DNA of 6,144 bases. Origin: Pseudomonadota bacterium. GTDB taxonomy: Bacteria; Pseudomonadota; Gammaproteobacteria; Xanthomonadales; Xanthomonadaceae. The position numbers and the translations under genes were made by a program. Below are positions 6,095 to 6,144 of the stretch, piece after piece (the first letter of the stretch is position 1; each line of letters opens with the position of its first letter). The stretch is taken from contig JAEWAG010000392.1 of assembly GCA_023391775.1 (NCBI GenBank), positions 1-6,144 of the forward strand. The letters run 5' to 3'. Below the pieces are notes generated by a model. That model searched no databases and was not told where the DNA came from. It saw only the letters and a list, made by a program, of their open reading frames with translations.

Positions 6095-6128
6095 GGCCCA
6101 CAACTCGCTTCGCTCAGACACGTGGGCC
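6095..6128. repeat. 7-bp inverted repeat at the right end of the intergenic region
   Basis: GGCCCAC (6095-6101) is the reverse complement of GTGGGCC (6122-6128), with a 20-nt loop holding the conserved-looking CTCGCTTCGCTCAGACA stretch. Outer bases GGTGG (6086-6090) and CCACC (6127-6131) offer an alternative pairing. Confidence 0.5.
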
Positions 6129-6144
6129 ACCTTTCTCCCACCCG

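Larger units (their letters stand above)
5901..6144. repeat. Probable dispersed Xanthomonadaceae intergenic repeat region, non-coding
   Basis: This gene-free stretch continues to the window's right edge. It contains, in order, the nested stem (5901-5963), the 16-bp palindrome (5982-6017), a 7-bp hairpin (6049-6065) and a 7-bp inverted repeat (6095-6101 with 6122-6128). The bases CTCGCTTCGCTCAGACA at 6105-6121 and the TTACTTCTTCTTTGC/GCAAAGAAGAAGTAA pair resemble, from memory, a repeat scattered between genes in Xanthomonas, Stenotrophomonas and Lysobacter genomes. Its function is not known to me. No start codon with a ribosome-binding site was found on either strand. The bases before it, from 5834, hold only the 17-nt repeat and the 3' hairpin. 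Confidence 0.55.

Noticed and set aside
5144..6130. Minus-strand open frame spanning the GH43 3' end and the intergenic repeat (328 codons)
   Set aside because: It runs through the palindrome and the repeat, has no ribosome-binding site that I can see, and its translation resembles the spurious proteins often called over this repeat type.

Overview
The window is a GC-rich, densely coding stretch with every gene on the + strand. The gene content and the type of intergenic repeat at its right end suggest a gammaproteobacterium of the Xanthomonadaceae (Stenotrophomonas/Pseudoxanthomonas/Lysobacter-like). That placement rests on recalled patterns, not on a database search.

Layout. Bases 2-661 hold the 3' part of a sugar ABC-transporter permease of the YtfT type; its 5' end lies outside the window. 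It overlaps by 4 bp (ATGA) a second permease of the YjfF type (658-1680). That gene overlaps by 8 bp a secreted glycoside hydrolase of family GH97 (1673-3649). After a 57-bp gap containing a GC-rich hairpin comes a secreted family GH43 enzyme (3707-5833). It has a catalytic beta-propeller, a beta-xylosidase-type C-terminal beta-sandwich, and an extra module of about 145 residues with a visible three-fold internal repeat, probably a beta-trefoil. The last 311 bp (5834-6144) carry no gene. They are packed with inverted repeats, including a perfect 16-bp palindrome arm pair typical of dispersed Xanthomonadaceae intergenic repeats.

How the genes fit together. Spacing and overlaps indicate one transcript. 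The two hydrolases have Sec signal peptides and so should work in the periplasm (or outside the cell). There they would trim arabinosyl/xylosyl/galactosyl residues from plant-wall oligosaccharides, and the YtfT/YjfF permeases would import the released monosaccharide. In E. coli the YtfQRT-YjfF importer takes up galactofuranose, and related systems are predicted to carry L-arabinose. GH43 is rich in furanosidases, so the locus reads as a 'cut the furanose or galactose off outside, import it' module. The binding protein and ATPase (YtfQ/YtfR equivalents) are expected just upstream. No CRISPR, IS element, tRNA or phage feature was seen.
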